Source: CAMYOC01 sp963704875 (lineage in GTDB: Bacteria; Pseudomonadota; Gammaproteobacteria; Steroidobacterales; XN24). Taken from it: a stretch of DNA of 64,000 nucleotides. Position numbers and translations under genes: made by a program. Numbering within the stretch: position 1 is the first letter of the stretch; the number at the start of each line of letters is the position of its first letter. Shown piece after piece: positions 62,562 through 64,000 of the stretch. Below the pieces are notes generated by a model. The model did no database searches. It was given only the letters and a program-made list of their open reading frames with translations, and was not told the origin of the DNA. The stretch is taken from assembly GCA_963704875.1 (NCBI GenBank), contig CAVPIA010000008.1, positions 1,364,001 through 1,428,000 of the forward strand, given 5' to 3'.

Positions 62562-64000
62562 TCAGAACAGTTCGACCGGGTCCACGTCCAGCGACCATCG
62601 TACGCTTCGCGCGCGCCTGGATTGCTCGATGCCGGCCAGTAATCCGCTCAGTAATTCATGCAGCACAGAGCGTTGGCCGGATTGCAGCAACAGCTGGGCC
62701 CGATAGCGGCCAGCGCGCTTTTCCATCGGTGCCGGTGCGGGCCCAAGAATCCGAATCTCCGGCTTGGCCAGCTTCTCGCCCGGCCTCTTGGCCTGGTTCT
62801 CGGCCAAGTCCTCGGCCAACTCCTCGGCAAGAGCTCTGCAATGCTGCAGAAACGCGTTGGCCTGATCGCGCTGGTGGGCTTCGGCGCGAATCAGGGCCAG
62901 ATAACTGAATGGCGGCCAGCCTGCCAGCTGACGCTGATCCAGCGCAGCGCTGGCGAAGGCGTCATAGCCGCCGCTTATCAGGTCCTGAAGCAAAGGATGG
63001 TCCGGATACGCGGTCTGGATCAGGACTTCTCCGGGACGATCCCGGCGTCCGGCCCGCCCGGCCACCTGCAGAATCGTCTGCGCCAGGCGCTCATCGCTGC
63101 GAAAGTCGGTACCGAACAGACCCTGATCCGCGTTGAGTACACCCACCAGCGTGACGCCCGGGAAATCGTGACCCTTGGTCAGCATCTGGGTACCGACCAG
63201 AATACGGGTAGCACCGCTACGCATGTCATTGAGTATTGCGTCGAGGGTGCCACGCGAGCGAGTGGCATCGCGGTCTATCCTCGCGACCCTGGCGTCCGGG
63301 AAATAGCCATTCAAGGTCTCCTCGATGCGTTCGGTGCCCTGGCCGACCGGCTTGATCTCGCTATGGCATTCCGGGCACTCCGCCGGGATTCGGGTTTCGG
63401 TGCCGCAGTGATGGCAGCACAATTTGTTTCGAGCCTGATGCAGCGTCATGCGCGCGTCACAACGCCCGCACTCGGCCAGCCAGCCGCACTCGGTGCAGAA
63501 CAAGACCGGGGCGTAGCCACGCCGATTCAGAAACAGCATCACCTGGCCGTCGGTCGCGAGATGCCGCTCCATCGCCTCCAGCAACGGCGGGCTCAGCCCG
63601 TCTCGTGCCGGGATGCTGCGCAGATCAATAATTTTCATTTCCGGATGCTGGGCCGCGCCGGGACGTTCCGGCAGCGGCAAACGCAGGTAGCGTCCGCTGC
63701 GCGCGTTCTGCAAGGTCTCCAGGGACGGGGTCGCCGATCCGAGGACGACCGGCACGTCGCTCATACGGGCGCGAACCACCGCCAGATCGCGTGCGGAATA
63801 ACGGAATCCCTCCTGTTGTTTCAACGAGGGATCATGCTCTTCATCAACAATGATCAGGCCGCAATTCGCCAGTGGCGCAAACACTGCGGATCGAGTGCCG
63901 ATGACCACGGGCGCCGTTCCCAGCCTGGCTTCTCGCCAGGCTCTGAGCCGGTCGGCATCGGTCATGCCCGAGTGGAGTACCGCCAGCGGGAAGTCAAAAC
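62562..64000 (-). CDS. priA: Primosomal helicase PriA, 5' end outside window
   Basis: The frame is open to the window edge, so the N-terminal part of this replication-restart helicase is missing and ~478 residues are visible. FPLAVLHSGMTDADRLRAW, VVIGTRSAVFAPL, VDEEHDPSLKQQEGFRYSAR (DEEH Walker B box), LGSATPSLETL and VGTQMLTKGHDFP are helicase motifs. Eight cysteines between FCTECGWLAECGRCD and CCHHCGTETRIPAECPEC form the zinc-binding insertion. An internal ATG at 63965 is not the start. Gene order argS-priA is as expected. Confidence 0.95.
   Translation of the reverse strand, partial: FDFPLAVLHSGMTDADRLRAWREARLGTAPVVIGTRSAVFAPLANCGLIIVDEEHDPSLKQQEGFRYSARDLAVVRARMSDVPVVLGSATPSLETLQNARSGRYLRLPLPERPGAAQHPEMKIIDLRSIPARDGLSPPLLEAMERHLATDGQVMLFLNRRGYAPVLFCTECGWLAECGRCDARMTLHQARNKLCCHHCGTETRIPAECPECHSEIKPVGQGTERIEETLNGYFPDARVARIDRDATRSRGTLDAILNDMRSGATRILVGTQMLTKGHDFPGVTLVGVLNADQGLFGTDFRSDERLAQTILQVAGRAGRRDRPGEVLIQTAYPDHPLLQDLISGGYDAFASAALDQRQLAGWPPFSYLALIRAEAHQRDQANAFLQHCRALAEELAEDLAENQAKRPGEKLAKPEIRILGPAPAPMEKRAGRYRAQLLLQSGQRSVLHELLSGLLAGIEQSRRARSVRWSLDVDPVELF

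Overview
The window looks like chromosomal DNA of a free-living gammaproteobacterium. The clearest sign is a conserved gammaproteobacterial housekeeping block on the right half: LysM lipoprotein-dprA-smg-topA-tsaC-hemF, divergent from def-fmt-rsmB-DUF4390-NtrY/NtrX-like two-component system, followed by capA-like, SPOR protein, argS and priA. A magnesium-type HemB, a topA with an alpha/xanthomonad-like C-terminal tail and many lineage-specific envelope genes suggest a marine or soil lineage near Woeseiaceae, Steroidobacterales or Xanthomonadales. This placement is inference; no rRNA or tRNA gene lies in the window.

Layout. (1) 1-6.9 kb: an operon of two caspase-like proteases and a membrane/coiled-coil protein. 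The second protease is a 1391-residue caspase-STAND NTPase-TM-WD40 fusion. This is the best candidate for an undescribed, conflict-type system. (2) 6.8-11.2 kb: an accessory patch. It has a 166-bp direct repeat flanking a divergent TetR/CPBP-protease pair with twin palindromic operators, a REP-like inverted repeat, and four small same-strand cassette-like ORFs separated by a recurring inverted-repeat motif. (3) 11.2-31.6 kb: lineage-specific metabolism and envelope genes. These include two PQQ-type sugar dehydrogenases around a TonB-dependent receptor, an MFS permease, a sulfotransferase, a cyclase-family hydrolase, an FG-GAP protein, a protein with an LPxTA-type C-terminal anchor, two peptidoglycan-binding-domain proteins, a methyltransferase, a HAD phosphatase and an HD hydrolase. 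(4) 31.7-38.4 kb: xthA, prlC, gor, a gamma-carbonic-anhydrase-like protein, aroE and hemB. (5) 38.5-40.2 kb: an ECF sigma factor, a DUF3379 anti-sigma-like protein and a secreted peptide with nine EGKCG motifs (HvfA/bufferin-like), with no modifying enzyme nearby. (6) 40.2-44.9 kb: tag, a MAPEG protein and three exported proteins. (7) 44.9-64 kb: the housekeeping block.

At least five genes carry single-base frameshifts, including the normally essential topA and the haem gene hemF. The most economical explanation is residual indel error in the sequence rather than gene decay, and the annotation treats them as interrupted versions of otherwise normal genes.

The right-hand genes cover DNA topology and recombination (topA, dprA, priA), translation initiation and rRNA/tRNA modification (def, fmt, rsmB, tsaC, argS) and haem synthesis (hemB, hemF). 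The ECF/peptide locus probably responds to a metal or redox signal. The caspase locus probably couples a sensed signal to regulated proteolysis at the membrane.
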